From: Uloborus plumipes
Taxonomy: Eukaryota; Arthropoda; Arachnida; Araneae; Uloboridae
Length of the DNA: 64,000 nucleotides
Assembly (NCBI GenBank): GCA_038373865.1
Contig: JAXGGA010004500.1
Span: forward strand, 23,688-87,687
Reading direction: 5' to 3'
A program made the position numbers and the translations under genes. This document shows positions 48,068-58,709 of the stretch, piece by piece (position 1 is the first letter of the stretch; every line of letters begins with the position of its first letter). The notes beneath the pieces were generated by a model. It saw only the letters and a program-made list of their open reading frames with translations. It was not told the DNA's origin and searched no databases.

Positions 48068-48722
48068 CAGGGTGTCCACTCCAATCGTGGACCAATAGCT
48101 AATTTCTAAACCGTTAGAGATAAGCATATAGTTTATTTAGGAAAAACTCTCCAAATTTCGAAAGAAATTTTGGGTCTATTCAATGTTTTTCAAAAAATCA
48201 AATTTTGAAAGAGTTACGAAATTTAAATTTTTATACAGCCCCCCAGTCCTATCAATCATATTTAGTAAAACATTCTTGACACTGAAACGTTTAAAACTAA
48301 AAAAAAATCACTCTTCTACCACAAAAATTGACCGAGTTATGACGTTTTGAAAAATCAAGATTTTGAAGGATGTCACATACGATCCCTTAATCGATCTCTC
48401 GATGACTTCATGAAACAATGCAAAATCTTGATTTTTCAAAACGTCATAACTCGGTCAATTTTTGTGATAGAAGAGTGATTTTTTTTTTTTTAGTTTTAAA
48501 CGTTACAGTGTCAAGAACGTTTTACTAAATATGATTGATAGGACTGGGGGGCTGTATAAAAATTTAAATTTCGTAACTCTTTCAAAATTTGATTTTTTGA
48601 AAAACATTGAATAGACCCAAAATTCCTTTCAAAATGTGGAGATTTTTTCCTAAATAAACTATATGCTTATCTCTAGCGGTTTAGAAATTAGCTATTGGTC
48701 CACGATTGGAGTGGACACCCTG
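48068..48722. mobile_element. Large hairpin element, CAGGGTGTCCACTCC ends
   Basis: Left arm 48068-48366 and right arm 48421-48722 are inverted repeats of about 300 bp with few differences, and a loop of only 54 bp. The ends CAGGGTGTCCACTCCAATCG and complement lie inside TATA on both sides (48064-48067 and 48723-48726), fitting a TA target. A large hairpin would form in single strands or transcripts. Non-coding. Confidence 0.92.
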
Positions 48723-48773
48723 TATAACAATTTTACAAGAAAAGTTTTATACTTAACATAGCATTTTCTAGTA

Positions 48774-49000
48774 CAGTCGAACCTGTTTATCTCGAAGCTG
48801 CCTATTTCGAAAACCTCTCTATGTCGATAGTTTTCAATTTCCCTGCTTTTACAGCATAAATGTAATGTTTTTTCTCAAGTTGATCTCGAATGATTTTTCC
48901 CGAAAACCTCTGTATCTCGAATTTCAACGACTCTCATTTTCGACATTCATCTCCAGCCACCTTTATAAACGGTATAACAAAAATCAGCCTTTGCACAATC
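48774..49000. mobile_element. Possible pogo-like terminus
   Basis: TACAGTCGAACCTGTTTATCTC is a pogo-type start after TA. Repeated TCTCGAA and TTTCGAAAACCTCT words follow. A right end was not found. Confidence 0.4.
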
Positions 49001-49201
49001 ATTCAAAGATTATGTTCGTACTTAAAGGTATGCAAACAATGACGAGCCAAATACTCTCACATGTCAAGTAAAATCATTCATTCTGTTTAGGAACATCTCA
49101 AAGTAACTCTACATGTAATATACACCAGATACATGTGCATGCGCAAATTATGCAATAAATGAGCTTTAACCTTATAAAATAAATATACATATCAGACAAA
49201 C

Positions 49202-50424
49202 AGGGCCGATCCTAGCAGGTGTGCAGCTCGTGCACCGCACGAGGGCGGCCAAAGCAAGGGGCGGCTGCAGACCGCATGTAGTATTTTTTTTCTAAAGAAA
49301 GTTTTTCGAAAAAAAAAATCAAGCATTCCCGAATAAAAACAAATAACTAAATAAAAATTGCCAGAAGAAAAAAAATGATGAGGGGCCTATCGTCGAACTT
49401 TTCTCACATCGTTTTTTTCCCGCACTATCTGTGCGCTGATCTTTAACTCAGACTATGTACTTGCAGAGCGGAGAAGCAGCCACTTTTCCCAAGACAGCAA
49501 ACCCCAGAAACTGAAGCTATTAAACCCTTCGGTAATACATATTCTTCAAGACAAGAGCTAAAACGATAGGTCAATTCAACACCACGACTCCGCTACCTGG
49601 GGCGGCCGATCAGCCAGCCACATAGAAAGGAAGAGTCTGGGAGCGGAGGAGGAGGGTAGAAAATAAAAACACAGCTACATTTAAAAATGTGCAGCCAAGT
49701 AAAAAAAAAAAAAAAAGATGACATGATTCTTCACAAATTTATTTAGCTATTTTTTTAAACAAATTGATGCATCATGTTTCTCTCACTGAAAACTGGTAGT
49801 ATTTAATAGTGATATGGATGGATATTTTAGAGCAATTTTCAGCAGCTGTTTCGAAGTCGGTAACCTTTTTCGTGTCCTCCCCTTTTCGCCCTCCGGACGA
49901 TTCGCCCTCCAACTCGTTAACAAAGAAGAAGGTGTGGCTATTTCAAATCACTGAACCGTATCTTAACCACAGGGATTTTTCTTCATAGCAGGGAAAAATT
50001 TAGGGATTAGTATGAAATCGATAAGTGGGGAACTGACGGACTAAGTTTCGTCTTGGCAGAATCGGAACGCGGCGCGGCGGATGACATACCGCAAGCAACT
50101 TTATTTTTCGATCAAAAAGTAATCTCCCCGAGGCAAATATCTGTTTTCGCGCAGTGTTTAGTGAATTATATGTTTAAATTTAGAGGTTCTGGTTGATTTT
50201 ACAGTCTATTAAAATAGGGGTGGCCAACCTTTTTGGGAAGAGTGCCACTATTTGGGGGAAAAAAGCTCCGCATGCCACTCCCAATTCTTCCAACAAGCTT
50301 TTTTTTTTAATTAAAAAAAATGACTGACTATGTGGTTTCAAAAAAAAAAAAAAAATGAATGAAATAATAATAATAACGCACTTATTAATTTGATTATAAT
50401 ATTTAATGTACTAGTCATTGTAAC
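49202..50424. other. 5' non-coding part of the hAT element
   Basis: Begins with GC-rich subterminal hairpins (GTGCAGCTCGTGCAC near 49221). At 49880-49912 two reversed units of the GGGCAAAACGTCC type occur. No coding content recognised. Confidence 0.5.
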
Positions 50425-51035
50425 CAGTGGTTGGAAAAACTACGTTTCTTTTGTAGCGAACTACAACTACTTTGTTATAAATGTAGTTAACTACAGTTAC
50501 AACTACTTTTTTTAAAATGTAGCGCCCTACACTACTTTTGAAATGTAGTTGCTACTTCGCTACTTTTAAAAAAATAAATAAATAAAAAGAATACACCGTT
50601 TGAGGATTGAACTAAAAAATTCGAAATGTGTTTTACATTAATAAATTAACTCATTTGAATATGGAATAGAAATAGGAATGGTCTTTGAATTTATTTGTTA
50701 CTTTTCCTTTTTTTTTACTAAAATTTGTCCTTTTTAGATTTTTTTACAACTTTTACGAATGTTCGCCAAAAGAAAGGATTACAACGTTGAAAGAGTGAAA
50801 TAATTCAACCTTCATTTTTTTTTTTTTTTTAATTTCTCGCTAGGGAATATTTAGGCACATGAAAATTATTTGAAAGTAAGTAGTTTCTAGAAATCGCTAC
50901 AAACTACTATTTTTTTGTATCGCGTTACTCAATACTCTACTTTTTTTAAAAAGTAGTGCGCTACTCTACAAACTACTAAAAAAAGTAGCTACTACAGTAG
51001 TTTCGCTACTTGTAGCGCGATACTTCCGACCACTG
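50425..51035. mobile_element. hAT MITE, CAGTGGTTGG family, copy 3 (complete)
   Basis: The same ends and interior as copy 2 (36491-37081), with a perfect 8-bp duplication ATTGTAAC (50417-50424 and 51036-51043). 611 bp, non-coding. It is nested inside the larger hAT element and therefore younger. Confidence 0.95.
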
Positions 51036-51281
51036 ATTGTAACATATGATGGTAGTCATGTAACAATGATAGGAAAAAGTCATTTCATTTTTTTTTAAAT
51101 TCATTTTTAGAATAAGAATGAGGAAAACTGTTTATTAATTCTCTTCTCTTTGCTTAATATTCCACTTACCGAAGAAATGAAATTTAGTTGAGGTTTATAA
51201 CACCATTGATGTGATGAAATAATATCAATAAATACTTGTTTTTTTTTTTTTTTTTAATTTGAAATAAAAAAAAATCCAAGC

Positions 51282-51461
51282 TTATTCAACAAAAACATCT
51301 TTTATTCTTTCAAATGCACAAAGTATGATACTTAATCCAAAGTAGTCACATTTCCAATATGATTTCTCTTTTTTTTTTTTGTATGCTATTCGGAACAAAT
51401 GTCCCTCATAAACGGCAAGCTTGCCCCCACGTTGGGAAGTCAAAAATTCTATCAACGACAT
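51282..51461 (-). pseudogene. FLYWCH-type zinc finger, truncated
   Basis: From the ATG at 51461: MSLIEFLTSQRGGKLAVYEG, HLFRIAYKKKK and SYWKCDYFG. This is the FLYWCH strand-turn pattern up to the first Cys. The second Cys and the final Cys/His are lost and the frame drifts. The upstream reading frame to 51614 lacks a domain. Similar to the fragment at 6255-6416, but not a recent copy. Confidence 0.55.
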
Positions 51462-51639
51462 TACTCCCAGTGTCCGAGCAAAAGCAAGTAACTGAAATAT
51501 GAAATCTGATTCACCACGTGCTGATAAGGGGGTGAAGATGTCGCTAGATCGTCGGGACTGATAGGGAAAAAAAGTCCATACGCCTTTTCCCTTCCTACTC
51601 TGTAGGGAGATCACTCAAGCGTAAGGGTTCCTCACCAGT

Positions 51640-52246
51640 CAATCATTCGGAGGGCAAAACGTCCGGAAGGCCAAATGTCCGTAGAACCTCTTTTTTTCTC
51701 TCAAAAATATTTGATTTAATCTTCGTTTTCTTTGTTTGGGTTGAAAGGACAGGGACTGTAACTTTTTCTATCTGGTGTACGTAAAAGCGATGCATTAAAA
51801 ATTTTTTGAAAAAAAAGTACAAGGTTTACCTAAATTAGCCCCACAGAGACAATCAAATTATACTGAAAAAATAAAAATCAGCTTCGATGATTACATTGTT
51901 GATAGATTTGTTTTAGTGACATGGGCCTGTCCAAATGGAAGCTAGGGAGAGCGCATCTGCCCCCACCACGCCACCATCCTCCAAAATATAAAATATTTTA
52001 AACAAAAAGAGAAAAAATATATTAAAATGTGATTTATTGACGTTTGCATCAATATTTTGTGCAGATTTTGAAGTTGTCAATTTTTGAAAAAGGCAAAGTC
52101 ATTAGCGTTTGATTGAGTTGGCTTACCTTCACAATACCACTATGAAGGTTACAACACCAAAAAAAAAAAACTTCTCTTTTTCAAAAACCCATGGCCATCT
52201 CCCTATATACACCCTGAAAAAACTTAGCTTTAGCTATACTAGAGAG
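51640..52246. other. Short phrase repeats then AT-rich sequence
   Basis: GGAGGGCAAAACGTCCGG followed by AAGGCCAAATGTCCGTAG at 51651-51688 are two units related to the CCAAAATGTC arrays elsewhere. The rest shows nothing recognisable. Confidence 0.4.
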
Positions 52247-52415
52247 CAACTTAACTTGACACTCAACGTCATTACGGGAGAAGCCAATGAGAGCTCACAA
52301 GCAGTTAGCGATCTCCTCTAATTCGCCAAGTAGGCTGTGACTGACGTTTTATCTAGCTCGTTTTTCATAGGCTAACGTCACGCTGACGTCACGATGTTTT
52401 TGTCAGGAAAGGTTG
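52247..52415. mobile_element. Internal piece of the 31611-type MITE
   Basis: GAGCTCACAAGCAGTTAGCG, ATTCGCCAAGTAGGCTGTGA and TTATCTAGCTCGTTTTTCAT match 31675-31835 closely. The termini are missing. Confidence 0.75.
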
Positions 52416-52789
52416 CAGTCGAGTATAGGTGTCTTTTTACGCTCATCATCTGAGAATGCTCTGGGAGAGGAGAGAAGCAAATGGTGTCATCCGCAATGCA
52501 TTTTATAGGGGAAACAACAAAATGCATACACAAGTGTATAATTACATTGTTTCCAATATCCAAGGGTGGGCAATTGACCCTCCTGATTACCCAAAATGCG
52601 GTCCGCCCCCTTTTTAGACACCCTTGTTAAGTGACTTTAAATTCTAGAAATTTTTAATGAACAATTTATTATAGGATTTAATATTAAGGACTTTTATCAA
52701 AGTTCTTGATTGAATTTAAACGGTAAACAAATTATAGAGTTCTTATGCTCGTTTCAGAATCTTACTCCATCAAGTCATTACTGTCCTCC

Positions 52790-53975
52790 TAACATGCGTT
52801 GTAAAAAAGCTAAATATTACGCTATAATTCTCGACTGCACACTTGATATTTGTCACACAGCAAATTCCATTCGAAATCAGATGTGTGAGCACTACTGTTG
52901 GTAAAGCAGGCCCGTCATTCAGGGGGGCGGGGGGGGTCAATCCCCCCCCCTGACTTTAAGAAATCAATGTATTTACAAAAAATGGGCGTGGTTTTTTATG
53001 TTTTCAGCTGAAATTTCATTGTGTTTGGACACTTTGCCCCCCCCTCCCCCCTGGAAAAACTTGAAATGACGGCCCTGTGGTAAGGTAGAAATCTTTGAAT
53101 TTTTTCTTGAGTTTTTCCCGTAACAAATGTTACTGAAGAAAATCTGTATAATTTTCTATTGGAGACGTTATTATCCAGTTTGCAGCTCGAGGTTCAAGAC
53201 ATAAGGGGTGAGGGTTATTACAATGGGTCCAACATGAAGGGGGAAAATATAGGACTTCAGAAACGGCTACTCGATATCAATCCTAGAGCATTATACGTGC
53301 CATGTTTATCTCATACATTGAATCTCGTCGTTAATGACGTTGCCAGCTCCAGTGGTGAAATTTCTGTTTTTTTCGAGTTGGTACAAGGTAGAGCCGCAAG
53401 AGGTGTACAATTAAGTTTCTGCTTCCCCATGTCGATGGGATTTACTTAAAAACATGTGAAAGGTCTAACTTGAAAACCGTTAAGTGAAACAAGATGGGAG
53501 AGTCGTATCAATGCTATTAAACCTTTAAAACAAGACCTAAAAAATATATTTGCTGCTTTAAATGCTTTAATTGAAGATACCACCAGAGACACGAAGACAA
53601 ATTAGGTGCTGTATCAATAATTAAAAGTCTTGAAAGGTTTAAATTTTTGTGTTCAATTTAATTTGGCATAATTTGTTATCAAGAATTAACGTATTGAGTA
53701 AAATGCTTCAAAATCCTAAATTAAACATCGGGGAATGCATTGAAGCCCTAGGTAATCTTAAAAACTATTTAGTTTCCCAGACATCTGACGATAATTTTAA
53801 AAAAATTGTCGACTCAGCAACAATACTTGCTAAAGATTTAGGCATTGATCCCGAATTTCCCATCTTGAAGCTCAGGAAAAGGTCCGTTTATTCGATTACG
53901 AGGGCTGCGATGAACCAATCTCAAACCCTGTCCAGCAGTTCAAGACTGCTTTTTAGCCTACTTTCCAGTTAAAAA
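52790..53975 (+). pseudogene. hAT transposase (ZMYM1-like), N-terminal and middle part
   Basis: In broken frames: CKKAKYYAIILDCTLDICHT (first catalytic Asp region), interrupted by the 171-bp MITE. It resumes as EIFEFFLEFFPV and METLLSSLQL, then DIRGEGYYNGSNMKGENIGL (second Asp equivalent) and YVPCLSHTLNLVVNDVA (the hAT CxxH motif). Further on are TRWESRINAIK-like and SRINVLSKMLQNPKLNIGEC. It ends at PVQQFKTAFF. The zinc-finger N-terminus is not seen. Several stops and frameshifts make it inactive. The family catalyses excision and integration of hAT elements. Confidence 0.85.
52907..53077. mobile_element. 171-bp MITE inserted in hAT transposase
   Basis: The ends CAGGCCCGTCATTCAGG and TTGAAATGACGGCCCTG are inverted repeats. 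The flanks TGGTAAAG and TGGTAAGG match at 7 of 8 bases. Interior G- and C-runs form a mirror. It splits the transposase between the CTLDICHT and EIFEFFLEF segments. A related sequence occurs at 31995-32065 and possibly 56386-56420. Confidence 0.82.
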
Positions 53976-54025
53976 CAAAAGAAAGACGAAAAAAGTATTA
54001 AAAGTAGCTTAATGCATCTAAAAAA

Positions 54026-54140
54026 TATCGCCAAGTAAAAAAAATATCGCCAAGTAAAAAAAAATACGCCAAGTCCAAAAAATATCGCCAAGTAAAAAAA
54101 AATATCGCCAAGTCCAAAAAATATCGCCAAGTTAAAAAAA
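54026..54140. repeat. Tandem ATATCGCCAAGT repeat
   Basis: Six copies of ATATCGCCAAG(T/TCC) plus A-run, spaced 16-19 bp. The word TATATCGCCAAG also occurs in the fold-back arms near 10972 and 14330. Confidence 0.85.
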
Positions 54141-54194
54141 TAAAAAGGTAAAATGAATATCGAAAAATTAAAAATTTGAAAGTAGGGTATTGAG

Positions 54195-54860
54195 ATGGGG
54201 AATTTGTGTGTCTGTCTGTCTGTCGGTCGGTCTGTCGGTCTGTCTGTCCCCCCTAATAACTTTTGAACGAACATTCCGATTTGGACAAATTTTTTTTTGT
54301 TGGAAAGATCTCGGCGAGTACAGCTCATTCCCGTATTTGATTTTTCGATTTGAACAATTTTTGGTTCAACTTTGAACCGTTCGAACAACCTGTCCCGCGA
54401 TGCTAACTTTTGAGTGAACAGTCCGATTTGAACAAACTTTTTTTTGTTCGAAAGGTCTTATCAAGGATACTTCATTCCCGTATTTACATTTCCGATTTGA
54501 ACAATTTTTTGTTCAACATTGAACCGCTCAAGCAAGCTGTCACCCCTAATAACTTTTGAGTGAACAGTCCGATTTAAATAAACTTTTTTTTTTGTTCGAA
54601 GGATCTTAGCAAGGATACTTCATTACCGTATTTAAATTTTCAATTTGAACATTTTTTCGTTCAACATTGAACCGTTCAAGCAACCTTTCCCCACCTAATA
54701 ACTTCTGAGTGAACCATCCGAATGGAATAAACTTTTTTTTTTTTTTTGGAAAGATCTCGGAGAGTACAGCTCATTCCCATATTTGATTTTTCGATTTGAA
54801 CAATTTTGAGTTCAACTTTGAACCGTTCAAACAACCTGTCCCACGATGCTTTCAGAAAAA
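54195..54860. repeat. 147-bp tandem repeat, about 4 copies
   Basis: Preceded by a TCTG/TCGG microsatellite (54207-54247). Copies of TAACTTTTGAGTGAACAGTC start near 54255, 54402, 54549 and 54699. Each also contains GTTCAACATTGAACCGTTC. Adjacent copies differ by roughly 10-15 per cent. Confidence 0.85.
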
Positions 54861-55629
54861 AAATTTAACATTAGCACCTACGGGGAATTTAAGTTGAATG
54901 TTGATCCTGAACTTAAAGTCGGATTTCCTTCAAACTAACTTTGTAAGAAAATGGTTTTGATAAATAATGTTTGCAAAGTACTTTTCTGAGTAATCTTCTG
55001 TGAGGACTCTGATTCCGACTCCGACTCCGCAAACATGGCGGAAATGCAGGCTCAGAAAAAAATGACTGACTGTGCAGACGATTTTTTGTTTATTTATTCA
55101 TTTGTTTTATTTTATTTATTTATTATTATTATTATTTTTGGCAGACGATTTTTTTTTGTAATAAAAATGTTTCATTCACAAGGGTGTTTTATTCTTTGTT
55201 TGTATTTAACAACTGGCAACGGATTAAAAGTGAAATTCGAGACATTTTATCAATGGACGAGTTTTTTTTTCTTTTTTTTTTCCTTTCTTTGATAAAATGT
55301 GTTTTGATGTACTTTGTACTTTTAATTTTTTTTTTTTTTTTGAAAACAATTGAGGAATTTTTCTACGGAAGAACTGTAACAGTTACATTCTTTAAAAGGT
55401 GCGACAAAACTTTATTTATTCATTTATTTACTTTTTATGCGTCTATTTCATCTGATGAGAGGGGTATATTTTGCTTTTAGAAATCAGCTTTAAGTGCTAA
55501 AAAGGTATGTTTGACATAATTTTTAGTCTCAGATAATTAAGAGAACAATGATCAGATGCTAGAATGCCGATGACCATGTACGGGAAAGTAGGCTGGTTTA
55601 GTTCTTGACAGAACTTCTTGTTATTTTTC
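54861..55629. other. No gene seen
   Basis: T-rich sequence with several homopolymers. Open frames such as 55184-55480 are Phe-rich translations of poly-T. Confidence 0.55.
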
Positions 55630-56163
55630 TATTTTTGATAATGCAATCTCTTCTGTAAATGAAAGATTTATCTTACTATCCGAGTGCTACTCAATATTCT
55701 GCTTCCTGTATGAGTTTAACGACATATCTAGGGATAATCTCAGGAAAGCCGACATGGACCTAAATATTAAGTTGCAAGTATAGGAAGATGGAATTATTAT
55801 AAAAGACATCGATGGCTTAGAACTCTTCAATGCGATAAATTCATTCAAAGACATTTTTAAAGATAAAAAGCAGCCAACTGAATTATTGGAAACAATAGTT
55901 AAAAATGATCTCATTGCCTGTTTCCCAAACTTTGCTTTGGCAATACGAATTTTTTTTAACCTTACCTGTTTCTGTGGTTTCAGGGGAAAGAAGTTTCAGT
56001 AAATTAAAGATTATAAAAAATTACTTAAGAAATAGTATGACGCAGGAAAAGCTCTCAGATTTGGCCATTATCTCCATTGAATCCGAAATATCAGAAAAAA
56101 TGGATTTTTCTGAAATAATAGACAAATTTGCATCTCACAAAGCCAGAAAAGTAATTTTGTAGA
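55630..56163 (+). pseudogene. hAT transposase, C-terminal part with dimerisation domain
   Basis: DNAISSVNERFILLSECYSI begins it, then a stop after LNIKLQV, then ACFPNFALAIRIF. One frame over come LLTLPVSVVSGERSFSKLKI (third catalytic Glu in the SGERSFS motif) and KNYLRNSMTQEKLSDLAIIS, with a natural-looking stop after KARKVIL at 56162. This is the hAT C-terminal dimerisation (hATC) region. At least one stop and one frameshift separate it from activity. Confidence 0.9.
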
Positions 56164-56635
56164 TCGTTTTTCAAAAGAAAATATCTATTTTTATTTCAAT
56201 TGTAATAATATTGTTTCTTTATTATTTTGCTTGCGTATTTTGTCGCTATAATAACCTATCAAGTGACCAACGAATAAAGTTTTGCACTTAAAATTTTATT
56301 TGATTTTTTTACTTTTTACTCTCATACAAGCAAATGAATAATAATGTTCAAGTTCTCGACATAAAATGAAAAAATGTCTTGAGAGGCAGCAGGCCTGTCA
56401 TTTAAAAATTTTCTGGGGCGGGGGGGGGGGCAATGGTGCAAAATACTCAATGCAAGTTTTACAGGAAAATACACCCCCCCCCCCCATTGGCGAGCCTCAG
56501 GGGCGGCACATTGGATCTTTGCACACGGGCGGCCGACACCCTAGGATCGGCCCTGCAGACAAAGGCAGAAATATTTCAGTCAACTGGAATCCAAAATTAA
56601 ATAATACATGAACTTCATATACTTCAAATTAAGTA
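56164..56635. other. 3' part of hAT element and right flank
   Basis: Non-coding. GCAGGCCTGTCATTTAAAAA and poly-G at 56384-56424 resemble a decayed copy of the 52907-type MITE end. The hAT terminus is at 56555. Confidence 0.5.
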
Positions 56636-57945
56636 GGGTGAAGTGGGGTAATTGTGTACCTGTTTTGACGAAATTCAACTTCTTAAGTCTCTGGTGGGGA
56701 GGGGGGTATTCAGAATTTTATTTTTTTTATATCATCTTTTAGCGGCGTTTCTCTAGATTACAAATCACCCAAAGAATTTTAAAAAAAACTATTTTTTTCA
56801 TGGTTGTATTGCTATGTTTTTAAAACCATCTCTGAAGTACACATTTGCCCCACAAGTTGGGGCAAATGTGTACGCCGCATGAAAATCCTATACAATTCAG
56901 TTGTTTTGCTGTTGGGCCAAATAAGTACAAAAGAGCAGTTAAGGATAAAAAATTCTGTGTATGATTTTTTTATTTCCGAATTCTCCAGTGGAAGCTATGC
57001 ACTTTTTTTGTTGCCCACCTTCTGTCCTCTCTTAATTGGTACAGTTTACAAAGGTGAAAACAAAGTACAAAGCATAGGATTAAAGGGGAAAAAACGTCTT
57101 TAATAGCAAAATTGAAAAGAACTTGCCAAAATTTGTATCTTGGAATGTAAAAAAAAAGGAATTATAGTGGCAAGTCCTGGCCAAAATGAGAACAGCAAAT
57201 TTGAGTGAGACCTTCAGCAACTCTGCTAACCCATGTTGTAGGAGGAAAATTTAGCTGGGAATATCAAAACACCTCTTTTTCCCTCAGATGGCTCTGGAAG
57301 CTTGGTGACAATAGCATTGCCATCGATTTCGCTAATATCTTCAGAGTGAGGGTAAACGAAAGTGTTTTCTCCATTTTTTTCAATTAATTTATTGTGAGGA
57401 GGTCAATCAAACATTTGAGAACAAAAATATACGCCCTAATAAGATTGTAAAAGTCTAATAAGGAGTGGGTCAATGTGTATTCTATGTAAATTTTGCTTAG
57501 GGTAAATGTTTACTGTAGTACACATTTGCCCCAGAAAAAAGTACACATTTACCCCGTGACTGAAAACAAACCGGGGTAAATGTATACCCCAACAGTATGT
57601 ATAGGTAAACATTAATTCAACTGTTCTGCAGCCATTAATGAGGAAAACAACTTACCTTCAAGTGATTTATCCAAGAACTAATCAAATTTAGCTGAAAATG
57701 GTGATCCTGCAGCACTGTAAACAAAAGTCCATGAAATGTGATTCACAACGAAAACAAACACCTGACGAAATGGAGGCAGATTGATAAAGCCTTATTATCT
57801 GGACATAGGTGCAGCCATCTGAGAAGTGATCACTAACCTACAGGCTTCCAAATGGCGCCACTAGTTAACAGCTAGCTTCAGTTTTTCCTCCTTTTTTCAA
57901 ATGAGTACACATTTGCCCCAAGTACGCAATTACCCCACTTCACCC
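56636..57945. mobile_element. TA-flanked TIR element, GGGTGAAGTGGGGTAATTG ends
   Basis: The ends GGGTGAAGTGGGGTAATTG and CAATTACCCCACTTCACCC are inverted repeats, the central A/C position aside, with TA on both sides (56634-56635 and 57946-57947). GTACACATTTGCCCC or its reverse occurs several times inside (near 56836, 56860, 57512, 57538, 57575, 57905). The interior has short frames only (for example 56804-57103) and no recognised transposase. Length is 1310 bp, so non-autonomous or badly decayed. Confidence 0.82.
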
Positions 57946-57955
57946 TAATGGTTCC

Positions 57956-58503
57956 AGGGGTGCCCATCCCTCCCAAGCTCAATGGCGCAAATCCCCCCCC
58001 CCCTAATTTTTAACAACCCTATTATGCTTTTTATTTTTATCCCTCTTTCTTATTTTATTTATTTTTTTTTAATATAATTTATTTATTTTTAAATATTATT
58101 TATTTTTTAAAGATTATTTATTTATTTGTTTAATATTTTTGTTTATTTTTAAAAGTATAACTATTATTTTTTAATATAATTATTATTTTTCTAAAGTACG
58201 AATTATGCGAAGAATAGAATCGCTTTTTTTCCCTTTTTTTTCCAGACATTCCAAGCACACACACACACACACACACACGCGCACGAAAAATAAATAAATA
58301 AAAAAATAATAATAAAGGAATAATTTAAATTAAAAAAATAAATTAATGAATAATTTACATTGAAAAAAATCAGTAAATAATTTAATTTAAAAAATAAATT
58401 AATAAATAATTTAAATAAATAAACAAATTAGTTTTAAAAAATCCCCCCCCCCAAAAAGCTTTGATGGCGCAACTTGCGCCATAATCCACCCCGTGGGCAC
58501 CCC
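57956..58503. mobile_element. Possible hAT-type element with GGGGTGCCCA ends
   Basis: CAGGGGTGCCCATCCCTCCC on the left and GGTGGGCACCCC-like sequence on the right (CCGTGGGCACCCC) are inverted. GGTTC lies outside both ends. ATGGCGCAA also appears at both ends. The interior is poly-C, TTTA/TAAA tracts and a (CA)n run (58257-58277). The target duplication is imperfect, so this is tentative. Confidence 0.45.
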
Positions 58504-58709
58504 GGTTCTACCTATGCATTTCAAACTATATTCAATCTGTCAAGTGCAGTGACTACAGGGAGCAGGATACCCCATGGGGATCAACGCCCAAAATGCATTT
58601 TTAAGTCTTTGAAAAGAAATGTACTAAAATTCAAATACATTCTATACTTTAATTCTCTTGTCAAAATTTAAAAACACAAGCACAAAAAGTCGTTCTTGCT
58701 CTTGGTTTT

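Larger units (their letters stand above)
53960..55630. mobile_element. Insertion carrying tandem repeats, within hAT transposase
   Basis: The transposase is continuous in family order across this gap (QFKTAFF before, DNAISSVNERF after), so about 1.65 kb was inserted. AGCCTACTTTCC at 53957-53968 is inverted at 55583-55594 and may mark the ends; no duplication was found. It contains the two repeat arrays listed separately and T-rich DNA. No gene. Confidence 0.55.
49201..56555 (+). mobile_element. hAT transposon, 7.36 kb, complete with target duplication
   Basis: A 15-bp perfect inverted repeat CAGGGCCGATCCTAG lies at both ends. A perfect 8-bp duplication CAGACAAA (49193-49200 and 56556-56563) proves both ends belong to one insertion. 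It contains a broken hAT transposase on the same strand (52790-56163), and as insertions or captures: the CAGTGGTTGG MITE (50425-51035), a FLYWCH fragment (51282-51461), part of the 31611-type MITE (52247-52415), a 171-bp MITE (52907-53077) and a block with tandem repeats (about 53960-55630). The original element would have been roughly 4 kb. Confidence 0.93.

Noticed and set aside
55184..55480. Phe-rich ORF as a membrane protein
   Set aside because: Translation of poly-T tracts within an insertion.
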